Source: Syntrophaceae bacterium UBA5761 | GTDB lineage: Bacteria > Desulfobacterota > Syntrophia > Syntrophales > UBA4778 | Assembly (NCBI GenBank): GCA_002418885.1 | Contig: DIEZ01000087.1 | Location: forward strand, 23,245-64,631 | Direction: 5' to 3' | Length of the DNA: 41,387 nucleotides | Shown: piece by piece, positions 34,274 to 41,387 of the stretch | Layout of the letters: every line of letters begins with the position of its first letter | Position numbering within the stretch: position 1 is the first letter of the stretch | The notes under the pieces: model-generated | What the model was told of the DNA's origin: nothing | What the model saw: only the letters and a program-made list of their open reading frames with translations | Databases searched by the model: none | Made by a program: the position numbers and the translations under genes

Positions 34274-35494
34274 ATGATGGGAAGAAAAGGAAAAACGATT
34301 GTAGGCCTTGATATCGGGACGACCAAAGTCTGTGTAGTGGTTGGAGAGGTGACACCGGGCGGTGTGGAGGTCATCGGCATCGGCTCGTCTCCTTCGGAGG
34401 GTCTGCGAAAGGGTGTCGTCGTGAACATCGACAACACTATGGACTCCATCCGAAAAGCCGTGGAAGAGGCGGAGAAACTGTGCGATTGCGATATCCGACG
34501 GGTGTACGCGGGTGTCTCGGGCAGTCACATCAAGAGCTTCAACAACCAAGGAATGGTCGTCATCAAAGGCAATGAGGTTGAAGACGCAGACGTGCAGAAG
34601 GTAATCGAGGCCGCGAAAGCCATTCCCATGCCGGCCGACCGCGAGGTCCTCCATATCCTACCCCAGTATTACGTGGTGGACGACCAAGACGGGATCAAGG
34701 ACCCCATCGGGATGTCCGGCGTCCGACTGGAGGTCAACGTTCACATCGTGACGGGCGCCGTTTCCCCCGTGCAGAACGTGGTTCGGTCGGTCAACGGAGT
34801 GGGCCTGGACATCAACGGCGTGGTGCTGGAGCAGCTCGCGGCGAGCGAAGCGGTTTTGAGCGCCGACGAAAAAGAGCTCGGAGTGGCCCTCGTGGACATA
34901 GGCGGCGGAACGACGGACATTGCCGTCTTTTCCGAAGGCAGCGTGAAATACACGACGATCCTGCCTCTGGGTGGGGGCTACCTGACCAATGATATAGCCA
35001 TCGGGTTGAGGACGCCCGTCACGGAGGCGGAAAAAGTCAAGATTCGGTACGGCTGTGCCTGCACGCCCATGATCCCTCAGGACGAGATGATCGAGGTCCC
35101 CAGCGTAGGCGGGCGCGAACCGAGGAGGGTTTCGCGCCAGGTCTTGGGCAGCATCATCGAGCCGCGGATGGAAGAGATCCTCAACCTGGTATGCCGTGAA
35201 ATCGTAAAATCGGGTTTCGAAGACCGGCTTGCCGCGGGCATCGTGCTGACCGGCGGCACGGCGATCCTCGAGGGAATCACCGAGCTCGCGGAACATATCT
35301 TCAACATGCCGGTTCGAAGGGGCATCCCGATCGGGTTGACCGGTCCCGACGAGATCAAGAGTCCTATTTATGCAACGGGTATTGGGTTGGTTTTGTATGG
35401 AACCAAGCAGTCATTAACGAACGGGAGAAACGAGGGCGGCTTGTTCAGGGGTGTCATGAAAAGAGGAAGAAAATGGTTCTCGAGCATTTTTTAG
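34274..35494 (+). CDS. ftsA: Cell division protein FtsA
   Basis: Actin-like ATPase that tethers FtsZ to the membrane. 406 residues: phosphate-1 loop VGLDIGTTKVCVVVGEV, the 1C subdomain (about 85-165), phosphate-2 motif ALVDIGGGTTDIAVFSEG, and the adenosine motif GIVLTGGTAILEGI. It ends in a short basic amphipathic helix (MKRGRKWFSSIF), the expected membrane-targeting sequence, separated from the core by a Gly/Asn-rich linker. GGGGGG lies 5 bases before ATG 34274. ftsZ follows after 15 bases. Confidence 0.96.
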   Translation: MMGRKGKTIVGLDIGTTKVCVVVGEVTPGGVEVIGIGSSPSEGLRKGVVVNIDNTMDSIRKAVEEAEKLCDCDIRRVYAGVSGSHIKSFNNQGMVVIKGNEVEDADVQKVIEAAKAIPMPADREVLHILPQYYVVDDQDGIKDPIGMSGVRLEVNVHIVTGAVSPVQNVVRSVNGVGLDINGVVLEQLAASEAVLSADEKELGVALVDIGGGTTDIAVFSEGSVKYTTILPLGGGYLTNDIAIGLRTPVTEAEKVKIRYGCACTPMIPQDEMIEVPSVGGREPRRVSRQVLGSIIEPRMEEILNLVCREIVKSGFEDRLAAGIVLTGGTAILEGITELAEHIFNMPVRRGIPIGLTGPDEIKSPIYATGIGLVLYGTKQSLTNGRNEGGLFRGVMKRGRKWFSSIF

Positions 35495-35509
35495 AAGGAG
35501 GTAAAGTCG

Positions 35510-36676
35510 ATGTTTGAATTATGTGAGGAGAAGGGGGACAGGTCGGCACGCATCAAGGTGATCGGAATCGGGGGCGGCGGTTGTAATGCCGTCAACACCA
35601 TGATTTCGAGCAACCTAACCGGTGTCGAATTCATTGCCGCGAACACCGACGCCCAGTCGCTCAAGACGTCGCTCTCACCGACGAAGATCCAGCTTGGCGT
35701 GGGTATCACGAAAGGACTTGGCGCGGGCGCCGACCCGGAGACGGGAAGGCGCGCCGCCGAAGAGTCGGTTGACCTGATCCGCAGCGTTCTTGAAGACCAG
35801 GACATGGTGTTCATCACTGCCGGCCTCGGTGGCGGAACCGGCACGGGAGGTGCTCCTATCGTCGCGCAGGTCGCAAAGGAGCTCGGGGCGTTAACGGTGG
35901 CCGTCGTCACGAAACCTTTTCAGTTCGAAGGCAAGAAGCGGGAACGGCATGCCGAGGACGGGATCGCTGAACTGCGAGGGATTGTCGACACCCTGATCGT
36001 CATCCCCAATCAGCGGCTTCTCAGTATGGGCGGCAGAAACATGACGCTCCTCGAGGCCTTCAAGAAAGCCGACGACATCCTGTACCAGGCCGTGAAGGGT
36101 GTATCGGACCTGATCCTCGTTCCGGGATACATCAACCTCGACTTCGCCGACGTGCGGACGATCATGTCGGGCATGGGGCTGGCGCTCATGGGGACGGGCC
36201 TGGCAAGAGGAGAAAACAGGGCCGTTGAGGCGGCGCAGAGGGCGATCTCCTCGCCGCTTCTTGAGGACAACTCCATCCAAGGGGCGCGCGGGGTCCTGCT
36301 CAACATAACCGGCGGGCCGGATATGAGCCTCTTTGAGATCAATGAAGCATCCTCACTGATACAGGCCGAGGCACATGAGGATGCCAACATCATCTTCGGA
36401 ACGGTCGTCGACGAATCCATGGAAGACGAGATTCGCATCACCGTCATCGCCACCGGCTTCGACGAAAGCATGGCCAGGCAACAGGCGGCCGCGAACGTTT
36501 CGCACCTGAGCAGTTATAAACGGGAAGACCTCTCGACCCCGGCATTCCTCAGGAAGGGTGGGAAAGCGGCGGGTGTCGAGAACCTGAATGTCATCAAGGT
36601 CGGCGTGATCGACGACCTTGAAGTCGACGATGCCGATTTTGAAGTGCCGTCCTTCCTGAGAAAGAAGGCAGACTGA
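35510..36676 (+). CDS. ftsZ: Cell division GTPase FtsZ with two C-terminal PxFLRK motifs
   Basis: Tubulin homologue forming the Z ring. 388 residues: [18 protein letters not shown], the tubulin signature GGGTGTGG in [27 protein letters not shown], and the T7-loop region [14 protein letters not shown]. The C-terminal FtsA/ZipA-binding peptide (D-x-PAFLRKQAD in E. coli) appears at the very end as [10 protein letters not shown] (379-388), and a second similar motif, TPAFLRKGG, occurs about 36 residues earlier (343-351). A strong AAGGAGGT lies upstream of ATG 35510. It is the last dcw gene; no strong terminator follows. Confidence 0.97.
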   Translation: MFELCEEKGDRSARIKVIGIGGGGCNAVNTMISSNLTGVEFIAANTDAQSLKTSLSPTKIQLGVGITKGLGAGADPETGRRAAEESVDLIRSVLEDQDMVFITAGLGGGTGTGGAPIVAQVAKELGALTVAVVTKPFQFEGKKRERHAEDGIAELRGIVDTLIVIPNQRLLSMGGRNMTLLEAFKKADDILYQAVKGVSDLILVPGYINLDFADVRTIMSGMGLALMGTGLARGENRAVEAAQRAISSPLLEDNSIQGARGVLLNITGGPDMSLFEINEASSLIQAEAHEDANIIFGTVVDESMEDEIRITVIATGFDESMARQQAAANVSHLSSYKREDLSTPAFLRKGGKAAGVENLNVIKVGVIDDLEVDDADFEVPSFLRKKAD

Positions 36677-36744
36677 GAGGGGTCGGGGCACAGGGCAAAA
36701 ATTTTAGGTTACGGATCGCCATGAGTCCGTCAGGGAGGTGATCA

Positions 36745-37524
36745 ATGGCTGATGAATTATTCGAGAAATTATTTTCCCTGAAGGGAAAGACGGCCGTCAT
36801 TACCGGCGGCTACAGGGGAATCGGCTTGACGATCGCTCGGACGTTGGCGGAAGCAGGCGCCGATGTCGCCCTGGCTGCGAGAAGCCTGTCGGGCTGCTTG
36901 GCCCAGGCGGATAGAATCAAAAGGGGATACGGCGTTAGGTCTGTAGGCAAATCCATGGACGTGTGTGATTCTATGTCGGTGGACAAGGTCATTCGAGAAA
37001 TTTATGATGAATTTGGCAAGATCGATATCCTGGTCAACAGCGCAGGAACCCCCGGAAATGAGAAGCCGGTGCTTAAGATGTCCGATGAGGACCTGGATGA
37101 AGTCATGAGCGTCAATTTCCGTGGTACCTTTTTCGTGTCGAGGGCCGTGGCGCGGTTCATGGTGGCTCGAAAGAGCGGAAAGATCATCAATGTATCTTCG
37201 ATTCTCGGAAAAACTTCGGCACGCAACATGGCCGGATACTGCGCAAGCAAGGCGGCCGTGATCCAGCTGACGCGCGTGATGGCTTTGGAGCTGATGCGTG
37301 ACAACATCCAGGTGAACGCCCTCTGCCCGGGGTACTTTCTGACCGATTTGAATAGGGATTTCTTCGAGTCGGACGCGGGGAAGGGAATGGTCAAGAAGAT
37401 GATCCCGATGAACAGGGTCGGACAGCTTGACGAACTGAAGTCGACGGCTCTCTACCTGGCGACCTGTCCGCCGTTCATGACGGGTGCCGAGGTTTACATC
37501 GACGGCGGCCATACCATCGCATGA
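36745..37524 (+). CDS. Short-chain dehydrogenase/reductase (SDR)
   Basis: Classical SDR, 259 residues. NAD(P)-binding motif VITGGYRGIGLTIA (TGxxxGIG), NSAGTPG (NAG-like motif), NVSSILG with the catalytic Ser, and YCASK with the catalytic Tyr and Lys; LCPGYFLTDL and the C-terminal GAEVYIDGGHTI are also typical. Substrate unknown; with an AbfD-type CoA dehydratase two genes on, a hydroxyacyl-CoA or alcohol oxidation is plausible. AGGGAGG precedes ATG 36745. The gap of 68 bases from ftsZ has no clear terminator, so read-through from the dcw operon is possible. The stop overlaps the next start (ATGA). Confidence 0.92.
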   Translation: MADELFEKLFSLKGKTAVITGGYRGIGLTIARTLAEAGADVALAARSLSGCLAQADRIKRGYGVRSVGKSMDVCDSMSVDKVIREIYDEFGKIDILVNSAGTPGNEKPVLKMSDEDLDEVMSVNFRGTFFVSRAVARFMVARKSGKIINVSSILGKTSARNMAGYCASKAAVIQLTRVMALELMRDNIQVNALCPGYFLTDLNRDFFESDAGKGMVKKMIPMNRVGQLDELKSTALYLATCPPFMTGAEVYIDGGHTIA

Positions 37525-37805
37525 CAAAGAAGAGGAGGGTGGCGCTGAAGTATTGCGGCGGCTGCAATCCGTGGTTTGATCGAGTTGAATATTTCCGTCG
37601 AATCAGGTCGGCGGCAGGTGATTCTATAGAGTGGGTCACCCTCGAAGACCCGGACTTCGAGGCCCTTTTGCTGATCCAGGGTTGCGATACGGCGTGCCCT
37701 GAGAGAAGCCTGGATTCAGGAGGACACAGGCTGACCCTGTCGCTCAAGAACGACAAGATCGACCCCGTGGAAGTTGTAAAAAGGTTGTTAGGAGGGCAAA
37801 GGTGA
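37521..37805 (+). CDS. Small protein with CGGC and CxxxC cysteine pairs
   Basis: 94-residue cytoplasmic protein, no signal or membrane helix. The N-terminus ALKYCGGCNPWFDRVEYF carries a CxxC pair (C12, C15) after a short strand, and QGCDTACPE carries a second pair (C55, C59). The pattern resembles small thioredoxin-like or Rdx/SelW-type redox proteins, in which a CxxC (or CxxU) follows the first strand, but I cannot assign it to a named family. It overlaps the SDR upstream (ATGA) and the AbfD-type gene downstream (GTGA), so the three are translationally coupled and probably act together. Possible roles: electron transfer or Fe-S/thiol maintenance for the dehydratase. Confidence 0.8.
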   Translation: MTKKRRVALKYCGGCNPWFDRVEYFRRIRSAAGDSIEWVTLEDPDFEALLLIQGCDTACPERSLDSGGHRLTLSLKNDKIDPVEVVKRLLGGQR

Positions 37806-39244
37806 GAATCGAGACTAAGGACGATTACGTAAGAAGTCTGAAGGACCAAAAGGTGCTGATCTATTACAATGGCCGGAAGGTCGACGACCGTTCAACTTTT
37901 CCCGCCTTCGTTCCGCACATCAACTCAGCCGCCAAGACCTACGAGCTGGCTCTCATGCCCGAACACGAAGACCTCATGACAGCGAAGAGCCATTTGACCG
38001 GCAAGAAAATCAGCCGTTTCACTCACATACACCAATCGGTAGACGACCTTATCAGGAAAGTCCAGATGCTGAGGCTCGTCGCTCATAAGACGGCAAGCTG
38101 TTTTCAGAGATGCGTGGGTTTCGACGCTCTGAACGCCCTCTACATGACCACATACGAAGTAGACGAGAAACATGGCACCAAGTATTTCAGCCGGTTCATA
38201 GAGTATCTTAAAAAAATCCAGGATGAGAATTTCATGCTGGTCGGAGGGATGACGGACCCGAAAGGGGACCGCTCCAAGCGCCCGAGCCAGCAGGAGGACC
38301 CGGACCTCTTCACGCGCGTAGTGGAGAGGCGGCCGAATGGTGTCGTCATCCGTGGTGCGAAGGCACATCAGACGGGAGCAGTGAACAGCCACGAAATCAT
38401 GATCATGCCGACCCAGGCGATGGCCGAAGGCGATGAGGCTTACGCCATCGCCGCCGCCGTTCCCCTCGATGCTGAGGGGGTGACGCTGATCTTCGGCCGC
38501 CAGACCAACGAAGAAAGAAAGTTCGAAGACGGCATCGATGCCGGTAACTGTGAGTTCGGCATGGTAGGCGGAGAAGCCTTGGTTGTATTTGAAGACGTCT
38601 TCGTTCCCTGGGAAAGGGTCTTCCTGTGCGGCGAGACGGATTTTACGGGGATGCTGGTCGAGAGATTCGCCACCTTGCACAGGCAGAATTACGGGGGTTG
38701 CAAAGGAGGGGTGTCGGATATCGTCATCGGTGCCAGTGCCCTTGCGGCACAATATCAGGGGACGCTTAATGCGTCTCACATCAGGGATAAATTGGTCGAG
38801 ATGATGCACCTGGCGGAGACGGTCTATTCCGGCTCCATCGCTTGTTCCGCCATGGGGTCGAAAACGAAGAGCGGTGCCTACTACCCGGACCCGCTTCTTG
38901 CCAATTGTACCAAGCACAACATAACGCGCTTCATCTACGATATTTCACGGTTGGCACACGATATCGCCGGGGGGATCATGGCGACCCTTCCCTTCGATAG
39001 AGACCTGAGGAGCCCGGACGTGGGGAAGTACGTCGAGAAGTACATGAAGGGTGTCGAGGGCGTCTCCACGGAGACAAGGATGAAGGTGCTTAGGTTGTTA
39101 GAGAACATGACGGGTGGAACCGCTCTCGTGGAAAGTATGCACGGCGCCGGCTCGCCGCAGAGCCAGCGGGTCATGTACCAGAGACTCGGAAAGTTGAACG
39201 AAAAGATGAAGATGGCAAAGAAGATCGCAAAAGTTGATGAGTAG
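37802..39244 (+). CDS. 4-hydroxybutyryl-CoA dehydratase/vinylacetyl-CoA isomerase (AbfD)-type enzyme
   Basis: 480-residue flavin/[4Fe-4S] enzyme of the 4-hydroxyphenylacetate 3-hydroxylase superfamily. All four iron-sulfur ligands of Clostridium aminobutyricum AbfD (Cys99, Cys103, His292, Cys299) have counterparts one residue later: C100 and C104 in SCFQRCVGFDA, H293 and C300 in HRQNYGGCKGG. The catalytic Tyr296 and Lys300 equivalents are Y297 and K301. This separates it from cluster-less monooxygenases and predicts an oxygen-sensitive radical dehydratase or a related isomerase acting on a CoA ester. The true substrate is not proven. GTG start with GGAGGG 5 bases upstream, overlapping the two-cysteine-pair gene. 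It is the last gene of the trio and is followed by a repeat element. Confidence 0.92.
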   Translation: MRIETKDDYVRSLKDQKVLIYYNGRKVDDRSTFPAFVPHINSAAKTYELALMPEHEDLMTAKSHLTGKKISRFTHIHQSVDDLIRKVQMLRLVAHKTASCFQRCVGFDALNALYMTTYEVDEKHGTKYFSRFIEYLKKIQDENFMLVGGMTDPKGDRSKRPSQQEDPDLFTRVVERRPNGVVIRGAKAHQTGAVNSHEIMIMPTQAMAEGDEAYAIAAAVPLDAEGVTLIFGRQTNEERKFEDGIDAGNCEFGMVGGEALVVFEDVFVPWERVFLCGETDFTGMLVERFATLHRQNYGGCKGGVSDIVIGASALAAQYQGTLNASHIRDKLVEMMHLAETVYSGSIACSAMGSKTKSGAYYPDPLLANCTKHNITRFIYDISRLAHDIAGGIMATLPFDRDLRSPDVGKYVEKYMKGVEGVSTETRMKVLRLLENMTGGTALVESMHGAGSPQSQRVMYQRLGKLNEKMKMAKKIAKVDE

Positions 39245-39283
39245 AATCGCTCAGTAGAATCAAAGTTGCACTATTCCCGCCCC

Positions 39284-39391
39284 TCCGCTGTCATACCGGC
39301 GGAAGCCGGCATCCAGTATATTCAATACATTCCAGATGCCCTCGTATCGGAAGCCTGCCCCGTACTTGATGCCTGGTCACAGGGCAGGCTT
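39284..39391. repeat. Dispersed inverted-repeat element (REP/MITE-like)
   Basis: The gap after the AbfD-type gene holds a palindromic unit of a widespread type: CCGGC-GGAA-GCCGG (39296-39309) inside GTCATACCGGCGG...ATCCAG, plus a second inverted repeat AAGCCTGCCC (39351-39360)/GGGCAGGCTT (39382-39391). Its translation contains AVIPAEAGIQ, a signature of such repeats when mis-called as ORFs. A G-rich run follows at about 39417-39430. Confidence 0.65.
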
Positions 39392-39474
39392 GATAAAGCC
39401 CGGGATGGTGTTTCCGGGGGGAGGGGGGGTACGAAGGGCGTCATTTTTGGGTTGCCGTTACGACATGGCACGAG

Positions 39475-40149
39475 CTATTCAAAACCGACCCAGCTTGTGA
39501 TGTTGTCGACAGGTTCTCGTGAAGTAGTGATCGTATTGGCAATGTCTCCCTCGTCCGGGTAGCCGAGGGAAATGGCGACGATGAGGCGTTTCGTTTCACT
39601 TATTCCGGCGTGCCTTCTGACCACGTCGGGGTACATGACGCCCTGGTCATGGATGCAGGTGCCTATGCCGTAGTGCAAGGAGGCAAGACAAATCGTCTGC
39701 ATGACGGCCCCCAAATCCAGCAGCGGCGCTGCCTCCGAAAGCGCCCTGTCAACCATGATGATGATCGCAGTGGGGGCGTCAAAGTAGCGGAGTCCCCGCT
39801 CCATCCAGGCGGCCCGCTTGGCCTTGTCTTCCCTGGGAATGTTCATGACCTGAAAGATGTGTTTTGCCAATTCCACCTGACGAGTCCGGTACACGCTGTC
39901 GTTTGTCCATCCGATTACCTCATGGTCCGGGTGTGGATTCTCGGCGGACCGAAGCTTTTTTACGCATTCCTCACCGACCATGCGCAGGGGTTTTCCCGTA
40001 AGCACTGCAAACTCCCAAGGCTGGGTGTTCATGGCAGAGGGCGCACGAACGGCGGCTTCAAGTATATCCCGGATGACTTCCCGGGGGACGGCATCCTGCC
40101 TGTAGCCCCTGATACTCTTGCGTTTCTTGATAGCTTCGATGATATCCAT
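39475..40149 (-). CDS. Nitroreductase-family FMN oxidoreductase
   Basis: 224-residue flavoprotein of the nitroreductase fold, which reduces nitro groups, quinones or flavins with NAD(P)H. N-terminal FMN-binding motif KSIRGYRQDAVPREVI (Arg/Ser phosphate contacts), then AAVRAPSAMNTQPWEF, which is diagnostic. The middle (DLGAVMQTICLASLHYGIGTCI) is the dimer helix, and ISLGYPDEGD is the usual closing motif. Physiological substrate unknown. AAAGGAGA lies just before ATG 40149, and a near-perfect palindrome lies right upstream of that. Confidence 0.92.
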   Translation of the reverse strand: MDIIEAIKKRKSIRGYRQDAVPREVIRDILEAAVRAPSAMNTQPWEFAVLTGKPLRMVGEECVKKLRSAENPHPDHEVIGWTNDSVYRTRQVELAKHIFQVMNIPREDKAKRAAWMERGLRYFDAPTAIIIMVDRALSEAAPLLDLGAVMQTICLASLHYGIGTCIHDQGVMYPDVVRRHAGISETKRLIVAISLGYPDEGDIANTITTSREPVDNITSWVGFE

Positions 40150-40167
40150 TTTTTCTCCTTTCGTCCG

Positions 40168-40184
40168 TCGGTCGATTCGACCGT
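40168..40184 (-). promoter_or_regulatory. Palindrome upstream of the nitroreductase, candidate operator
   Basis: CGGTCGA (40169-40175) and TCGACCG (40177-40183) form a 7+1+7 perfect palindrome immediately upstream of the nitroreductase Shine-Dalgarno, about 20 bases from the start codon. Symmetry and place suit a dimeric repressor site; no regulator gene is in the window. Confidence 0.4.
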
Positions 40185-40394
40185 CTATTGATCCGACTCG
40201 GCTTGATTAACCAAGAGGCCAACAAATACTTTTGGGCACTTCGACTGGGTTGCCCGGGAGGAGCTGCGAGTGCCGGCCGCCGAGGTGAGGCTTTGCGTTT
40301 TGGGCGTCGGGGCCTGTTGGCATAACAAGAGGTGGTGCGATGTAACTTAGCGATTATCCAGGAAAAATTGAAATGGATTGTCTGCCTTTTTTTC
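40185..40394. other. Intergenic stretch without recognisable gene
   Basis: Part of the 330-base gap between the nitroreductase and the FMN-binding protein. No ORF with coding character, no tRNA and no repeat family was recognised on either strand apart from the palindrome at 40169-40183 and the inverted repeat that follows at 40395. Confidence 0.6.
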
Positions 40395-40431
40395 AGCCCA
40401 TCCTGAAAAACCCTGTTTTTCAGGATGGGCT
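40395..40431. repeat. Perfect 17-bp inverted repeat (strong hairpin) without T-run
   Basis: AGCCCATCCTGAAAAAC (40395-40411) and its exact complement (40415-40431) are separated by only CCT. The hairpin lies 48 bases past the stop of the minus-strand FMN-binding gene. On the minus strand it is followed by A-rich sequence, on the plus strand by ATTAAGG, so it is not a standard intrinsic terminator in either direction. Confidence 0.8.
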
Positions 40432-40479
40432 ATTAAGGTTCATGCCGGATTATGACTGAGTACCCAAAAAAACAGTTGA

Positions 40480-40923
40480 TTAAAATTCGAGAACGTCTCG
40501 ATAGCGGAATCCCCGAGAGTAGTCGATAATATATATCTTGACCGGGGTCACCTTGACGACCACCGAGTTTCCGGGCTTTACACTGTTGAAGGCATTATGC
40601 CGCGCTATCACGGCCTTCGGCACTTCACCGTAGTCCTTCTCGGCCAGCATCTCAGCTTTCCCAAGATATTGGATTCCTTTGATATCCCTGTCTTCTTTAG
40701 GAACGGCCCCTTCTTCCTGCATCGCTATTGCCAGGCGAGGGTTGGTCAGTATATTTCTCACCTTCTGACTGTCCTTCCCTGTGTTGAAGTAAACATCCAC
40801 CCCCGCATTCTTGAAGAAAACAGTCGCGATGTTCGGCTGACCGTCAGTGGTGGCAGTAGCAATCGTGCACGCACGGCACTTTTCCATGTAGTTGATTATC
40901 TGCTCCTTAATATCTCCTGCCAT
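40480..40923 (-). CDS. Pyridoxamine 5'-phosphate oxidase-like FMN-binding split-barrel protein
   Basis: 147-residue split-barrel flavoprotein. Family features: CRACTIATATTDGQPNIATVFF (strands 1-2, in parts), VDVYFNTGKDSQKVRNILTNP (the usual helix after strand 3), RLAIAMQEEG and KGIQYLGKAEML. Such proteins bind FMN or F420 and most have unknown substrates; true PdxH would be longer with more PLP contacts, so PdxH function is not claimed. A strong Shine-Dalgarno (AGGAGG) precedes ATG 40923. Together with the nitroreductase it suggests a flavin-redox pair, though they are separated by 330 bases. Confidence 0.88.
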   Translation of the reverse strand: MAGDIKEQIINYMEKCRACTIATATTDGQPNIATVFFKNAGVDVYFNTGKDSQKVRNILTNPRLAIAMQEEGAVPKEDRDIKGIQYLGKAEMLAEKDYGEVPKAVIARHNAFNSVKPGNSVVVKVTPVKIYIIDYSRGFRYRDVLEF

Positions 40924-41337
40924 TTCCCCTTTACCTCCTTCGCTGTCTCGTCGTATCGTCGAAACTATTCCCGGTCGTGATGTTTCCTGATCTTTGAAGA
41001 AATAATGCTACCCCTTGAAACCATCGGCACGAAAACGGAAGAAGTGGTACCTCCTTAAAAAAACTAAACGCAACAAGAGATACGCTTACGAACTTCTTCC
41101 ATCACCGAATAATACCATCAATTCCCTCTCCATAGTCAAGACAAAAAATGGGTTTGTTCAAGGTGCGCGGCCTGGTAAGCCTGCACATGTTTCCCATGCC
41201 GTAACTCATTCTGGTATCGGCAGGCTAACATGCACCTTATCGCCTTATTGAATGTGCCTCTCCCGCAGCATCGGCGGATTCACAACGCGGGGCAGGCCAC
41301 GTGGATCGTGAGGAGAGGCTTAAGATACTGAGAGTAT
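40924..41337. other. Intergenic stretch without a supportable gene
   Basis: 414 bases between the FMN-binding gene and tRNA-Glu. The longest frame (41015-41251, plus strand) has atypical composition and no recognisable motif. A weak 5-bp hairpin (ATACT/AGTAT) lies next to the tRNA 3' end. Nothing else could be identified. Confidence 0.55.
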
Positions 41338-41387
41338 TGGCGTCCCCACGGAGATTCGAACTCCGGCTGCCGGCGTGAAAGGCCGGT
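41338..41387 (-). tRNA. tRNA-Glu (anticodon TTC), 5' part cut by window edge
   Basis: On the minus strand the sequence holds an anticodon stem-loop (CCGGC, loop CTTTCAC with anticodon TTC, GCCGG), a variable loop, a T arm (CGGAG-TTCGAAT-CTCCG), the 3' half of the acceptor stem (TGGGGAC), discriminator G and an encoded CCA (41338-41340). The D arm and the 5' acceptor strand lie beyond the right edge. Confidence 0.93.

Noticed and set aside
37521..37805. Small two-cysteine-pair protein as a selenoprotein of the SelW/Rdx type
   Set aside because: SelB makes selenoproteins likely in this organism, but the motif is CGGC with ordinary Cys codons and there is no in-frame TGA.
39266..39562. 98-codon plus-strand frame after the AbfD-type gene
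   Set aside because: Its AVIPAEAGIQ start is the translation of a dispersed palindromic repeat, and its end overlaps the nitroreductase.
41015..41251. 78-codon plus-strand frame before tRNA-Glu
   Set aside because: Atypical composition, no motif and no good ribosome-binding site.
41322..41340. Hairpin next to the tRNA-Glu 3' end as its terminator
   Set aside because: Only five pairs (ATACT/AGTAT) overlapping the CCA region, with no proper T-run.
1..41387. CRISPR array, prophage, insertion sequence or defence island
   Set aside because: No regularly spaced direct repeats, no transposase, integrase, phage structural or nuclease-defence genes; almost all of the window is housekeeping envelope and metabolic genes.

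Overview
The window reads as a moderately GC-rich chromosome segment of a Gram-negative, probably anaerobic bacterium of the old Deltaproteobacteria (Desulfobacterota). The grounds are a complete Mla outer-membrane lipid pathway, a meso-DAP-type MurE, a PASTA-containing division transpeptidase, the selenocysteine factor SelB, and a 4-hydroxybutyryl-CoA dehydratase-type enzyme. A relative of syntrophic fermenters such as Syntrophorhabdus is my guess from gene content only. Coding is dense, with many 1-4 bp stop/start overlaps. No phage, insertion sequence or CRISPR array was seen.

Layout. (1) 1-6198: a CHASE2 class III nucleotide cyclase (cut by the left edge), an alanine racemase with a C-terminal extension of about 270 residues that I cannot assign, and two tandem D-Ala-D-Ala ligase paralogues. 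The second ligase has Cys and Phe where the E. coli DdlB Ser150/Tyr216 pair lies; Phe at that position is associated with D-Ala-D-lactate ligases. (2) 6331-11420: mlaE, mlaF, mlaD, mlaC, mlaA and an outer-membrane beta-barrel. MlaF carries a C-terminal domain that looks like a degenerate GGDEF domain, and MlaA lacks a lipobox cysteine. (3) 11533-14098: a small HExxH protein, an FmdB-type zinc ribbon, a lipoprotein, Maf and a YggS-type PLP protein. (4) 14113-17779, minus strand: selB, an FdhD-like gene without the usual CxxC, and a YhaM-like OB-fold/HD protein. (5) 18006-36676: ruvX, mltG, then an uninterrupted dcw cluster (mraZ, rsmH, ftsL, ftsI, murE, murF, mraY, murD, ftsW, murG, murC, murB, ftsQ, ftsA, ftsZ). 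It is preceded by a good sigma70-like promoter and a 10-bp-phased MraZ operator. (6) 36745-39244: a tightly coupled trio of an SDR, a small two-cysteine-pair protein and an AbfD-type radical dehydratase/isomerase. (7) 39245-41387: an inverted-repeat element, a nitroreductase and an FMN-binding split-barrel protein (both minus strand), a perfect 17-bp inverted repeat, and the 3' part of tRNA-Glu(TTC) at the right edge.

How it fits together. Regions 1, 2 and 5 are all envelope biogenesis. Region 1 makes D-alanine and D-Ala-terminated dipeptides. Region 5 builds and flips the precursor and runs division, but has no ddl between murB and ftsQ, so the pair in region 1 probably supplies MurF. Region 2 maintains outer-membrane lipid asymmetry. 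Regions 4 and 6 point to anaerobic metabolism. The least ordinary points are the second Ddl with the racemase extension, the MlaF-GGDEF-like fusion, and the SDR/two-cysteine-pair/AbfD trio.
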